Assembly: GCF_030915525.1 (NCBI RefSeq)
Contig: NZ_CP133269.1
Coordinates: forward strand, 4,003,001-4,067,000
Source: Neobacillus sp. PS2-9
GTDB taxonomy: Bacteria > Bacillota > Bacilli > Bacillales > Cytobacillaceae
Direction: 5' to 3'
DNA: 64,000 nucleotides
Below, piece after piece: positions 27,052 to 34,766 of this stretch (positions are counted from its first letter, which is position 1; each line of letters opens with the position of its first letter). The notes under the pieces are model-generated. The model was not told the origin of the DNA. It was given only the letters and a program-made list of their open reading frames with translations, and made no database searches. A program made the translations under genes and the position numbers.

Positions 27052-28263
27052 TTAAGCCTTTATACGTTTTTTACTGTAAATATAAACAAATAAGTAATTA
27101 AATACAAACCCTAAAATTAAGGCAAACAGACTATTCATGATTTCGCCTTTAAGAGCAATAAACAAAGCAAAAATAACCGCTTCTGTAGATAAGATGATCA
27201 TCAATAAAAAATGAAACGAGGAAATTTTACATTTTTGTGCAACAGGATATAAGTCAACCCAGAGCTTGTTTTGATGATGGTTCCATAATGGAAGCAGCTG
27301 AAAACCTGTTAAATACAAAAATAAAATGCTCAATAAGAGTTGTCCTAATCCAAACGAAATGAAATAAATGGCCAACGTGCCAATGACTGTTAACCTGATA
27401 AACAGACCTAAGTAATCAGAAGAACGTAGAAACGCACGAGAATACAAATACAAATAGGTTTTATCCTGAGAAAAAGGAATGTTGCTAATGAGCCAATCAA
27501 GCCACTTTCTTCTTTTAACTGTATCCTTTAGATTCGGAACATCTGTAAACATATTTGCCAATCGGTAAAACGAAGCCATTCTCTTTTCTTCCTGATCGAT
27601 TAACAAATCCCATTTAAGCCCCATCTTCTTTGTTCGAACATAAAAGAAACGATAATAAAAGGCCATCACTACAACAAGAATAAGCAAAATAAATACATTT
27701 GCTTGTTTGAATAACAGAAAGGTACATACGGCATTGATAAAATATCTGACAACCATATCCCATCTATGTACAGAATTCTGAACAAAATAATAAATTCGCC
27801 AACTAGTGGCTAAATTCCATCCCTTTAATGCTAATAGGACAACTAAATAAGGTAAAAACAATTGAAAACCGCTGCTGTTTACATGGGCATACATTGGCAT
27901 AAGTACCGCAAGTACCATAAGAAGTATATACCCTTGAAATACAAAACTCGCTATACCAGACCGAAAAAAATACCCTTTTAGCTTATCCTCGAGTGGTAGG
28001 ATATACACTTTATCCGCTTCTAGCAGAAAATTATAAACCGGACTGTACGTTAAGAATAAACCTATAACAACAGCAATAATAATTTCCGCTGGAAAATTGG
28101 AAGAAAGCTTCTCCACCCATTGTTGATAGTAAAATGCACCTGTTCCAATTAGGAATAACAAAACAATGACCAGATGCCCATTGAATATATAACGCAGGTA
28201 TCTTCCTAAATCCCTTACACGACCTCCAGCACGGTCCTTCCACAGTTTTTTATCATCAAACAT
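27052..28263 (-). CDS. ecsB: ABC transporter permease EcsB
   Basis: Membrane subunit of the EcsAB exporter, which in B. subtilis affects secretion, competence and site-2 protease (RasP) activity. The 403-aa protein (408 in B. subtilis) has about eight hydrophobic segments arranged in three groups. Its start overlaps ecsA by 8 bp, indicating translational coupling. Recognition is by overall sequence and synteny; the transported substrate is not established in any species. Confidence 0.9.
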   Translation of the reverse strand: MFDDKKLWKDRAGGRVRDLGRYLRYIFNGHLVIVLLFLIGTGAFYYQQWVEKLSSNFPAEIIIAVVIGLFLTYSPVYNFLLEADKVYILPLEDKLKGYFFRSGIASFVFQGYILLMVLAVLMPMYAHVNSSGFQLFLPYLVVLLALKGWNLATSWRIYYFVQNSVHRWDMVVRYFINAVCTFLLFKQANVFILLILVVVMAFYYRFFYVRTKKMGLKWDLLIDQEEKRMASFYRLANMFTDVPNLKDTVKRRKWLDWLISNIPFSQDKTYLYLYSRAFLRSSDYLGLFIRLTVIGTLAIYFISFGLGQLLLSILFLYLTGFQLLPLWNHHQNKLWVDLYPVAQKCKISSFHFLLMIILSTEAVIFALFIALKGEIMNSLFALILGFVFNYLFVYIYSKKRIKA

Positions 28264-29002
28264 ATTTTTCTTCCTTCGTCAATTGAATATATAGATCATC
28301 CAAAGAAGCAGTAGGCATAGAAAATTGCTCTCTTAGCTCTTCAAGCGTTCCTTTGGCTCGTATTTTCCCCTCATGTAAAATGACAAAGCGGTCACAATAT
28401 TTCTCCGCGGTCGCAAGTATATGTGTGGACATCAAAATACCTGCACCGTTCTCTTTCATCTTCTTCATTAAATCAAGCAATGACTGAATTCCTAGCGGAT
28501 CCAAACCAACAAAAGGCTCATCTACAATATAAAGGGAAGGTTGAACTAAAAAGGCGCACATGATCATAACCTTTTGTTTCATCCCTTTTGAAAAATGCGC
28601 AGGAAACCAATTTAACCGCTTCTCCATCCGGAACTCCGATAATAATGGGCCCACTCTCTGTTTAAAGTCCGCTTCCTTCAACCCATAAGCCATAGCCGTT
28701 AATTTCAAATGCTCTTCCAGGGTGAGTTCCTCATATAATACAGGCGTTTCCGGAACAAAGGTAAATTGACGTCGGTAGGCTTCTTTATTTTCCGTAAACG
28801 ACTGGTCGTTAATTTTCACCGTTCCCTTATGTGGTTCCATTAACCCGATAATATGTTTAATGGTCGTACTTTTACCTGCTCCATTAAGTCCAATCAGTCC
28901 AACCAGTTCTTTTTCTTTTACATCAAAGGATATATCTTTTAGTACTGGGTTTCTTGTATATCCTCCAACAAGATTCTCAATTGATAATAGTGACATTTGC
29001 AT
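28256..29002 (-). CDS. ecsA: ABC transporter ATP-binding protein EcsA
   Basis: Cytoplasmic ATPase of the EcsAB exporter. The 248-aa protein has Walker A GLNGAGKSTT, a Q-loop region, the signature FSKGMKQKVM, Walker B LYIVDEPFVGLD and the switch His in STHIL. The start is ATG at 29002 (GGAGGG five bases upstream) or a second ATG two codons later, which matches the B. subtilis N-terminus MSLLS. hit is transcribed divergently, 741 bp away. Confidence 0.93.
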   Translation of the reverse strand: MQMSLLSIENLVGGYTRNPVLKDISFDVKEKELVGLIGLNGAGKSTTIKHIIGLMEPHKGTVKINDQSFTENKEAYRRQFTFVPETPVLYEELTLEEHLKLTAMAYGLKEADFKQRVGPLLSEFRMEKRLNWFPAHFSKGMKQKVMIMCAFLVQPSLYIVDEPFVGLDPLGIQSLLDLMKKMKENGAGILMSTHILATAEKYCDRFVILHEGKIRAKGTLEELREQFSMPTASLDDLYIQLTKEEKYV

Positions 29003-29560
29003 ACGTCCCTCCGTAGCAGATTATGCTTTTCATTTTATCAAATCCAGCTAGATAAAAACAGGAATACAATTTTTTGATATTTTTTTGTATATTTCTTTTG
29101 CAATCGGACATCATAATATTCGAAGGGGAAACAACTTACTTCGATGAAGAGATTCATCAAAAATTGAAATGAGGTGTCTGTTAAAGACAATTTCCTTTCA
29201 AACAAGTAGAGCTTCCAATTCGTTTCAGATAAGGGGATGGTTGTTTTGTACAAAGTGCATGGTAACCATTTTGAGTTCAAGTAACACCACTGTTAAGGTT
29301 TATTCACAAATAAACTAAAAATGAGGTGTTTACCGCAGATCGCTACCCGTTTTTATAAGTTGGGAAAACATATAAAAACAAATAGGGGATGGTCAGCTTG
29401 AACAATATTGTTTCTTTATAAAAAAACACTCTACGAAAAATGAGGTGTTTATCAAAGAACACTCCTGAATGAACGTACCTTTTGAAGCAATTCCCCTTCG
29501 AGAGGGCAGGATTCCATGCGGATCCTGCCTTTTTCACATTATAAGAACGTATAAAATTAA
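29003..29560. other. Non-coding gap with three AAATGAGGTGT boxes
   Basis: No supportable gene. The motif AAATGAGGTGT(C/T)T occurs at about 29167, 29320 and 29439, and AGGGGATGGT occurs at about 29230 and 29382, after the first two boxes. The stretch ends in an intrinsic terminator on the plus strand (29505-29534). This could be a transcribed structured RNA, decayed tandem duplicates or a degraded gene. Confidence 0.4.
29505..29534 (+). terminator. Orphan intrinsic terminator
   Basis: Stem GGCAGGAT/ATCCTGCC with a 9-nt loop and TTTTT, on the plus strand, with no identified gene upstream of it. Confidence 0.65.
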
Positions 29561-29694
29561 TTCTACTTTGAGAATTGTCCAGCTCCAGCACCTAGCCCCT
29601 CGGGTCAAATAACCTTCTGCAAGTAAAGTCAAAGAGCGACTTTTCTTACAGAAGAACATTTGCCTGTCGGGGCTGACCAAGGCGCTTACGCTTT
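29561..29694. repeat. Hairpin repeat family R120, copy 2
   Basis: Inverted copy of 8785-8910 with only scattered changes across about 125 bp; it carries the same nested inverted repeats (AGCCCC/GGGGCT and an inner stem around AAAGTC/GACTTT). It ends 50 bp upstream of hit. Confidence 0.8.
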
Positions 29695-29743
29695 TCTTAT
29701 TTGTATGGTAAAATAATACAAACTAATTACAAGGGGCTGTATT

Positions 29744-30166
29744 ATGATGAGTGATTGTATTTTTTGTAAGATTGTTAATGGAGAAATTCCAGCTGCAAAA
29801 GTTTTTGAAAATGAACATGTACTTGCCTTTTTGGATATCAGTCAAGTAACAAAAGGACACACACTTGTCATTCCTAAAATACATAAGGAAAACTTATTTG
29901 AATTGACTCCTGAAATAGCTAGAAATCTTTTTGAGGTTGTCCCAGCCATTGCCAATGCGTTAAAACAGGAATTTGACCCAATTGGATTAAATTCGATTAA
30001 TAATAATGGAGAACATGCTGGTCAATCTGTGTTTCATTACCATATGCACTTGATTCCTCGATATGGCAAAGGTGATGGGTTCGGTGCCGTTTGGAAAAAC
30101 AACCAAAGTGAATACACACCACAGATCCTGCAGGAAATGGCTGAAGGAATAAGTAAACAACTTTAA
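29744..30166 (+). CDS. hit: HIT-family nucleotide-binding protein (Hit)
   Basis: A 140-aa histidine-triad protein of the HINT branch, which hydrolyses nucleoside phosphoramidates or dinucleoside polyphosphates. The triad HYHMHLI places His98, His100 and His102, with His100 the expected nucleophile region. An N-terminal CIFC pair (Cys5, Cys8) is the zinc site of Gram-positive members. AAGGGG lies seven bases before the ATG. It is divergent from ecsA as in B. subtilis. Confidence 0.93.
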   Translation: MMSDCIFCKIVNGEIPAAKVFENEHVLAFLDISQVTKGHTLVIPKIHKENLFELTPEIARNLFEVVPAIANALKQEFDPIGLNSINNNGEHAGQSVFHYHMHLIPRYGKGDGFGAVWKNNQSEYTPQILQEMAEGISKQL

Positions 30167-30205
30167 CTGGCCTTTCACCACCCAAATTATCTGAAAATTA
30201 TTTCT

Positions 30206-30234
30206 TTAAAATTATTACATTATTATGTTATAAT
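30206..30234 (+). promoter_or_regulatory. Sigma-A promoter of trpP
   Basis: TTAAAA and TATAAT separated by 17 bp, with an extended -10 TG (TGTTATAAT). Confidence 0.6.
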
Positions 30235-30253
30235 GAAATCAAGTTTTTCGCTG

Positions 30254-30312
30254 TAGGCAATGAGGGCACTGCAGGAGAAACAAATAGATTAGTATAGCAG
30301 AGGAGAGAAGAG
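30254..30312 (+). promoter_or_regulatory. TRAP (MtrB) binding site over the trpP ribosome-binding site
   Basis: Six triplets TAG, TAG, TAG, GAG, GAG, GAG from 30285 to 30312 are each separated by exactly two bases and end two bases before the ATG. Further triplets lie upstream at 30254, 30262 and 30275. TRAP binds (G/U)AG repeats in RNA with 2-3-nt spacers, and B. subtilis trpP is translationally repressed this way. The last triplets overlap the Shine-Dalgarno. Confidence 0.85.
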
Positions 30313-30314
30313 AA

Positions 30315-30842
30315 ATGAATACGAAGAACATTGTTATTTTAGCACTTTTAGCGGGGATTGGGGTAGTTTTGCATACGGTTATGCCAGCCTTCCTAACAAT
30401 TAAGCCAGATATGATGCTGGCAATGATGTTTTTAGGAATTATTCTTATTCCAGAATTGAAAAGTGTGATGCTTCTAGCTATTGTGACTGGCGTATTGTCT
30501 GCATTAACAACTGGTTTCCCGGGTGGACAGATTCCAAACATCATCGATAAACCTATTACTGCGTTAATATTTTTTGGTTTATTTTTAGCTTTAAAAAAAT
30601 ACCAGAATTCCCTTGTTAGTGTTGGAATTTTAACAGCTGTAGGAACGTTGATCTCTGGAACCGTCTTTTTATCAGCCGCTTATTTTATTGTTGGTTTACC
30701 CGGACCTTTCACAGCGCTATTCGTGGCGGGTGTTTTACCAGCCATTGCACTAAACACTGTAACAATGGTCATTTTGTATCCAATTGCTCAGTCAATTTTT
30801 AAAAGAACTAAATTATCTTCAGCTTCCGTGATTCAAAAATAA
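30315..30842 (+). CDS. trpP: Tryptophan transporter TrpP
   Basis: A 175-aa membrane protein with five or six hydrophobic segments, recognised as TrpP (YhaG) from IVILALLAGIGVVLHTVMP and TGFPGGQIPNIIDKP and from its position between hit and scoC. It mediates tryptophan uptake. The leader carries a TRAP site that covers the ribosome-binding site, so translation should fall when tryptophan is plentiful. serC, which lies nearby in B. subtilis, is absent. A strong terminator follows. Confidence 0.9.
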   Translation: MNTKNIVILALLAGIGVVLHTVMPAFLTIKPDMMLAMMFLGIILIPELKSVMLLAIVTGVLSALTTGFPGGQIPNIIDKPITALIFFGLFLALKKYQNSLVSVGILTAVGTLISGTVFLSAAYFIVGLPGPFTALFVAGVLPAIALNTVTMVILYPIAQSIFKRTKLSSASVIQK

Positions 30843-30858
30843 AACACGGGATCCTTTT

Positions 30859-30890
30859 AAGAAAAAGAACCCGAAAGGGTTCTTTTTCTT
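30859..30890. terminator. Bidirectional terminator after trpP
   Basis: A perfect 14-bp stem, AAGAAAAAGAACCC and its complement, capped by a GAAA tetraloop. It serves trpP and the convergent small membrane gene. Confidence 0.9.
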
Positions 30891-30906
30891 AAATTCCCAT
30901 TAAACT

Positions 30907-31098
30907 TTAGGACAAATAGGAAAGCATTAATGCAACTAGCAAACACACAATTCCACCACCAGCTAATGCAGCAGCTCTTTTCTTTATTACTTGTTTTGGC
31001 GGATACACACCTGGTTTAGAAATATCCAATAAATGTTTGATTGTTCCTAATACTAGTATGGCACTTAAGATAAAAAACGTCACAGCTACACTCTTCAT
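30907..31098 (-). CDS. Small two-segment membrane protein
   Basis: A 63-aa protein with two hydrophobic segments (about residues 4-24 and 43-61) joined by a short basic loop (KPGVYPPKQVIKKR). GGGGGATAAGAAAG precedes the ATG, and the bidirectional terminator lies just after the stop, so it looks like a real gene. I do not recognise the family and assign no function. Confidence 0.6.
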   Translation of the reverse strand: MKSVAVTFFILSAILVLGTIKHLLDISKPGVYPPKQVIKKRAAALAGGGIVCLLVALMLSYLS

Positions 31099-31244
31099 CT
31101 TTCTTATCCCCCTACTAACTTTTGAAAATTCGAAACAATTGTTGTAACTATTTATATGTTTTATCGTCCATTCCTATGAACAAGGCATCGTTTATCCAGG
31201 GGGATCTGTGTATTAAACTATTTAAATAAACTAATTTATAGATT

Positions 31245-31426
31245 TACTTTGTTACAGAACATTGTTAATTTTTACACCCTGTTGATTGGAGCGGAAGGCG
31301 GAAAGACTCCTGTGGGAGTACGGTTCAGGGGAGACCCCGCAGGCGCAAACGCCGAGGAGGCTCGCCGCAACGCCCACGGAAAGCGAAGTGCCTGGAGCGG
31401 AAATCAACAGGCAATTTAACAAAGCC
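31245..31426 (+). mobile_element. MITE copy C
   Basis: The left end is degenerate (TACTTTGTTACAG), the right end intact (TTTAACAAAGCC). The core runs from CTGTTGATTGGAG to GGAAATCAACAG and closely matches copies B and E. Flanks TATAGATT (31237-31244) and TATAAGTT (31427-31434) look like an 8-bp duplication with two changes. It occupies most of the gap before scoC; 31427-31625 is AT-rich and holds no gene. Confidence 0.82.
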
Positions 31427-31625
31427 TATAAGTTAAATATTCTAAAAGTTGCCATTATTAACAGCGAGAGATTAAAATAAAATTGAAATTTCAATATTAT
31501 TTTGTTAAATTTACAAATTTCAACATAAATTTTATATAATTTCTAAAAATTTTGTGAATTTATATCTTTATTAATTTTTATTTTATTGGCATAATGATAA
31601 TAGAGAAATATAAAAGTGGGTGAAA

Positions 31626-32207
31626 ATGGGGATGACTGAGAAACAATATTCAATGAAGGAAGCGATGCTTTTTAGTCAGAGAATTGCACAATTAAGTAAA
31701 GCCTTATGGAAATCAATTGAGAAAGACTGGCAGCAATGGATTAAGCCTTTTGACCTAAACATTAATGAACACCATATTCTATGGATCGCATACCATTTAA
31801 ATGGTGCTTCCATTTCAGATGTGGCAAAGTTTGGGGTCATGCATGTCTCGACAGCATTTAATTTCTCGAAAAAACTGGAAGAAAGAGGCTTACTCCAATT
31901 TTCAAAAAAAGAAAATGATAAGCGCAATACGTATATTCAGCTTACTGCTGAAGGAGAAGACATTTTGCTCAAACTAATGGAAACCTATAATCCGGACGGT
32001 AATGCAGTGTTTACAGGTGCTTTGCCCCTTCGCGAATTATATGGAAAATTCCCTGACATCATTGAAATGATGGCGATCGTTCGAAACATTTATGGGGATG
32101 ACTTTATGGAGATTTTTGAACGTTCTTTCCATAACATCGAAAGTGAATTTGTAGAAGAAAATGGAAAGTTACAAAAGCAGAACAAGACTCAACAAGAACT
32201 AGTTTAA
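31626..32207 (+). CDS. scoC: Transition-state regulator ScoC (Hpr), MarR family
   Basis: A winged-helix repressor of protease, sporulation and transport genes. The first 150 residues are very like B. subtilis Sco[19 protein letters not shown], then [20 protein letters not shown], then [20 protein letters not shown] (the recognition helix), then DFMEIFE. The C-terminal tail is short and polar. The start is uncertain among GTG 31620, ATG 31626 and ATG 31632; only a weak GGGTGA lies nearby. About 200 bp of very AT-rich sequence precede it. It converges with yhaI. Confidence 0.93.
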   Translation: MGMTEKQYSMKEAMLFSQRIAQLSKALWKSIEKDWQQWIKPFDLNINEHHILWIAYHLNGASISDVAKFGVMHVSTAFNFSKKLEERGLLQFSKKENDKRNTYIQLTAEGEDILLKLMETYNPDGNAVFTGALPLRELYGKFPDIIEMMAIVRNIYGDDFMEIFERSFHNIESEFVEENGKLQKQNKTQQELV

Positions 32208-32214
32208 AAGCAAC

Positions 32215-32553
32215 TCAAATATACTTTTTTAGTTCTTGAAAAAGAAATTCATAAAGATTCTGTGTTAAACATGCCATGATTGCTTCATCGACAGACAGAT
32301 TTTTCGGTAATGAATCAGCAAATTCATTGAAAAGCGGATGAAAGTATACATACCCTTCCGCTTTTTGTTCTTCCAATTGTATGCTCATTTTGTCACATAA
32401 TTGAAAAAAATCTTTTACTTCCTTTTCAGTGAGACCTTTCTCAATGATAAGTTTGTAAAACTCAAGCTTCGGATTGAGTAATAATTGCAGTAAAAGTTTT
32501 TGGTGGTATTCTAAAAGATTAATTCTTTCCAACAATCCATCAATTTCATTCAT
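32215..32553 (-). CDS. yhaI: DUF1878 family protein YhaI
   Basis: A 112-aa soluble, helix-rich protein; length (113 in B. subtilis) and position beside scoC identify it as YhaI. LEYHQKLLLQLLLNPKLEFY and LSVDEAIMACLTQNLYEFLF are the conserved ends. Function unknown. Its stop is 7 bp from that of scoC on the other strand, with no terminator between them, so antisense overlap of the two transcripts is likely. Confidence 0.82.
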   Translation of the reverse strand: MNEIDGLLERINLLEYHQKLLLQLLLNPKLEFYKLIIEKGLTEKEVKDFFQLCDKMSIQLEEQKAEGYVYFHPLFNEFADSLPKNLSVDEAIMACLTQNLYEFLFQELKKYI

Positions 32554-32762
32554 TTAATAACCCTCTTTTCAACCCAACAATACTCTATGTACATTATTCA
32601 CCTTTTAAAGACGTAGGTAAACCTAATTTAAGCAACTGATATATAAATTATTTATAAATGATAAGAAAGTCTTACAAGCTTCTATTCTTTATGACTATCT
32701 TTTTTTTCTAATTTTTGATATTGTATAAAACATAATATGAACAACTGGGGAGGGAATCATTG

Positions 32763-32942
32763 ATGATCTCCGTTTTTATTGTCTTTGCTATTTTCATCTT
32801 GTTTTATGTAAATAAAATGACCAATTCTCTATGCATCCAAAAAGAAATACCGGAAGAAAACCAGCATAAAGTATTTCGTACGATCAATGTCCTTATTACG
32901 ATTTTACTAATTTCTTCCTATTTGGAAATTTTATATACATAA
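32763..32942 (+). CDS. Small two-segment membrane protein
   Basis: A 59-aa protein with hydrophobic segments at about residues 2-16 and 42-58 and a charged middle (QKEIPEENQHKVFR). GGGGAGGG lies eight bases before the ATG and a strong terminator follows, so the gene is credible. I do not recognise the family. Confidence 0.6.
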   Translation: MISVFIVFAIFILFYVNKMTNSLCIQKEIPEENQHKVFRTINVLITILLISSYLEILYT

Positions 32943-32982
32943 TCCTGTTTATAGCGGGATTTAACTTAAGAATAAAAAATCG

Positions 32983-33018
32983 AAGCGATGAGGAATTTCT
33001 CATCGCTTTTAATTTTTT
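32983..33018 (+). terminator. Terminator after the small membrane gene
   Basis: A 10-bp stem AAGCGATGAG/CTCATCGCTT followed by TTAATTTTTT. It also lies just beyond the stop of the first SscA-like gene on the minus strand. Confidence 0.8.
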
Positions 33019-33026
33019 ATTTTTCA

Positions 33027-33116
33027 TTAATAGATCCAAGATGCTCCAATGATAATTAATAAGATGAAAAGGACTACAACTAAAGCAAATCCTCCACCGT
33101 ACGCTCCTCCTGACAT
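33027..33116 (-). CDS. SscA/YjcZ-family spore microprotein (copy 2 of 2)
   Basis: A 29-aa protein: MSGGAYGGGF, then ALVVVLFILLIIIGASWIY. The Gly-rich head plus a single hydrophobic helix ending in ASW(I/V)Y is the YjcZ/SscA family; B. subtilis SscA (YhzE), needed for spore-coat assembly, lies in this neighbourhood. GAGGAGGGG precedes the ATG. It follows its paralogue by 40 bp on the same strand. Confidence 0.85.
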   Translation of the reverse strand: MSGGAYGGGFALVVVLFILLIIIGASWIY

Positions 33117-33156
33117 ATATTTCCCCTCCTCTTCATGAACTTAAAATTGGTTTTAT

Positions 33157-33243
33157 TTAGTAAACCCAAGAAGCTCCAACTATAATCAATAAGATGAAAA
33201 GGACTACAATTAGAGCAAATCCAGCTCCATATCCTGCGCTCAT
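33157..33243 (-). CDS. sscA: SscA/YjcZ-family spore microprotein (copy 1 of 2)
   Basis: A 28-aa protein, MSAGYGAGF followed by ALIVVLFILLIIVGASWVY, about 80% identical to the neighbouring copy. AAGGAGG precedes the ATG. First gene of a two-gene tandem duplication, divergent from prsA. Which copy is the true SscA orthologue cannot be decided by eye. Confidence 0.85.
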   Translation of the reverse strand: MSAGYGAGFALIVVLFILLIIVGASWVY

Positions 33244-33379
33244 CGTAATACCTCCTTTTTCATTTTCTAAGATATACTATTCAGACAGGATTGATTTCGT
33301 TTAGGCACTTACCAATTTTTTTTTGGAAAAGGTCTAGGTTGCATTTGTAAATTTTCTAAAAACAATCACAACTTAATTT

Positions 33380-33407
33380 TTGCAGTAGTTACCATTTATG
33401 TTATAGT
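33380..33407 (+). promoter_or_regulatory. Sigma-A promoter of prsA
   Basis: TTGCAG and TATAGT separated by 16 bp with an extended -10 TG; 43 bp before the prsA ATG. Confidence 0.6.
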
Positions 33408-33450
33408 AGAGATTGTGGACAAGAAATTACTGTTTAGGAGAGATTTCATC

Positions 33451-34335
33451 ATGAAAAAATGGATATTAGCCCTTACTATAGCAGGCGGGGTTCTTGCACT
33501 AAGTGCATGTAATCAAAGTGGTTCTGGCTCTGGTTCTGATACTGTAGCTGAGAGCAAGGTTGGAAATGTAACACAAGAAGAGCTATATAACTCAATGAAG
33601 GAAAAATACGGTGAACAAGCCCTTCAACAGCTTGTATATGAAAAAGTTCTTTCAAAAAAGTACAAAGTAACGGATAAAGAACTAAATGAAAAAATTGACC
33701 AGCTAAAAGCTGACCTTGGTGCAAATTTTGAAACTACTCTTGCACAATATGGCTATAAAAGCGAAGCAGATTTAAAGAAAACGATGAAGCTTGGCATGAT
33801 GCAAGAAAAAGCGGCAATGAAAGATGTAAAGGTAACTGAAAAAGAATTAAAGGATTACTACGACAGCTACCAGCCTGAAATTAAAGCACGTCATATTCTA
33901 GTTGCAGATGAAAAAACTGCTAATGAAGTGAAGAAAAAGCTTGATGGCGGGGCAAAATTCGAGGACGTAGCAAAAGAATATTCAACCGATACAGCGTCAG
34001 CACAAAATGGCGGAGATCTAGGTTGGTTCGGTACTGGAAAAATGGACCCTGACTTTGAAAAAGCTGCATATGCGCTTAAAGTGAATGAAATTAGTGCACC
34101 AGTGAAAAGTCAATTCGGTTATCACATCATCCAATTAACGGATAAAAAAGAGAAAAAATCATTTGAAGATATGAAGAAAGAAATTGAATATCAAGTTAAA
34201 TCTTCTAAATTAACAAGTGATTCAATTAATAAAGCAATGCAACGGGAACTAAAAGCTGCAAATGTAAAAGTAAGCGATAAAGATTTAAAAGACGCTCTTA
34301 ACCCACAAACACCAGCAGCTGCTGCACACCAATAA
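33451..34335 (+). CDS. prsA: Foldase lipoprotein PrsA (parvulin-type peptidyl-prolyl isomerase)
   Basis: An extracytoplasmic membrane-anchored foldase that helps secreted proteins fold after translocation. The 294-aa precursor has a lipoprotein signal ending LSAC with Cys20 as the lipidated residue, a Gly/Ser linker (QSGSGSGSD), an N-terminal chaperone region, then a PpiC/parvulin domain from about residue 145 (KARHILVADEKTA) to 235 (FGYHIIQLTDKK), and a C-terminal helix. The ATG at 33451 follows TAGGAGAG; an earlier in-frame start is not used. Position beside yhaL-yhaM matches B. subtilis. Confidence 0.95.
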   Translation: MKKWILALTIAGGVLALSACNQSGSGSGSDTVAESKVGNVTQEELYNSMKEKYGEQALQQLVYEKVLSKKYKVTDKELNEKIDQLKADLGANFETTLAQYGYKSEADLKKTMKLGMMQEKAAMKDVKVTEKELKDYYDSYQPEIKARHILVADEKTANEVKKKLDGGAKFEDVAKEYSTDTASAQNGGDLGWFGTGKMDPDFEKAAYALKVNEISAPVKSQFGYHIIQLTDKKEKKSFEDMKKEIEYQVKSSKLTSDSINKAMQRELKAANVKVSDKDLKDALNPQTPAAAAHQ

Positions 34336-34341
34336 TAAGAC

Positions 34342-34469
34342 AAAGGAGGATTTCCCAAAAGGTCTGACCTCACGTTTAACACTCATATATAGTCGAACTT
34401 TAGGAAAAGATCAGCTATATATTGAGGTTGTGGGGTCTGGCACTTTGTTTTGGGACATCCTCCTTTTTT
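34342..34469. terminator. prsA/yhaL terminator with an about 88-bp palindromic insertion in its loop
   Basis: Outer arms of 19 bp (34342-34360 and 34448-34466) pair with a single mismatch and end in a T-run. The loop is a second imperfect inverted repeat, with GGTCTGACC...GGTCTGGC ends and an inner stem CATATATAG/CTATATATTG. This looks like a normal terminator into whose loop a REP-like palindrome was inserted. Confidence 0.75.
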
Positions 34470-34662
34470 ATTCCCCTGTAGCTTTTAGATCTTCCCTTTG
34501 TTCCCTTTCTCTTTCTAATCGTTTGATATAGATTTCTCCTTCTTGCTCAATGCTTTCAAGTTCTAGTTTCCGCTCTTCTCGACCCGTTTTTATTGCCATC
34601 AATGCACTAATCACAATTCCAACCACGACTGCATAAATCCAAATAGGTATAGTCATTATCAT
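34468..34662 (-). CDS. yhaL: YhaL-like small membrane protein
   Basis: A 64-aa protein with one N-terminal membrane segment (IPIWIYAVVVGIVISALMAI) and a Glu/Lys/Arg-rich cytoplasmic tail (QEGEIYIKRLEREREQRED) like B. subtilis YhaL, a sporulation-associated protein of unknown function. GGAGGGAG lies just before the chosen ATG (34662); one more ATG follows two codons later. Its stop touches the shared terminator. Confidence 0.8.
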   Translation of the reverse strand: MIMTIPIWIYAVVVGIVISALMAIKTGREERKLELESIEQEGEIYIKRLEREREQREDLKATGE

Positions 34663-34737
34663 TGCTCCCTCCATTGTGGTTGTCCACTTTTTATTACAAC
34701 TTATTCCTTCTACAGAAGAAATATTCTTCTTTTATAG

Positions 34738-34766
34738 CAAAAAAAATAACCCTATTCGGGTTATTT
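34738..34766 (-). terminator. Terminator of the yhaONM operon
   Basis: Stem AAATAACCC/GGGTTATTT over the yhaM stop, then a minus-strand T-run. Confidence 0.75.

Noticed and set aside
29038..29591. Two minus-strand frames of about 80 codons between ecsA and hit
   Set aside because: No Shine-Dalgarno, biased Phe/Leu composition from AT-rich DNA, and no recognisable family.
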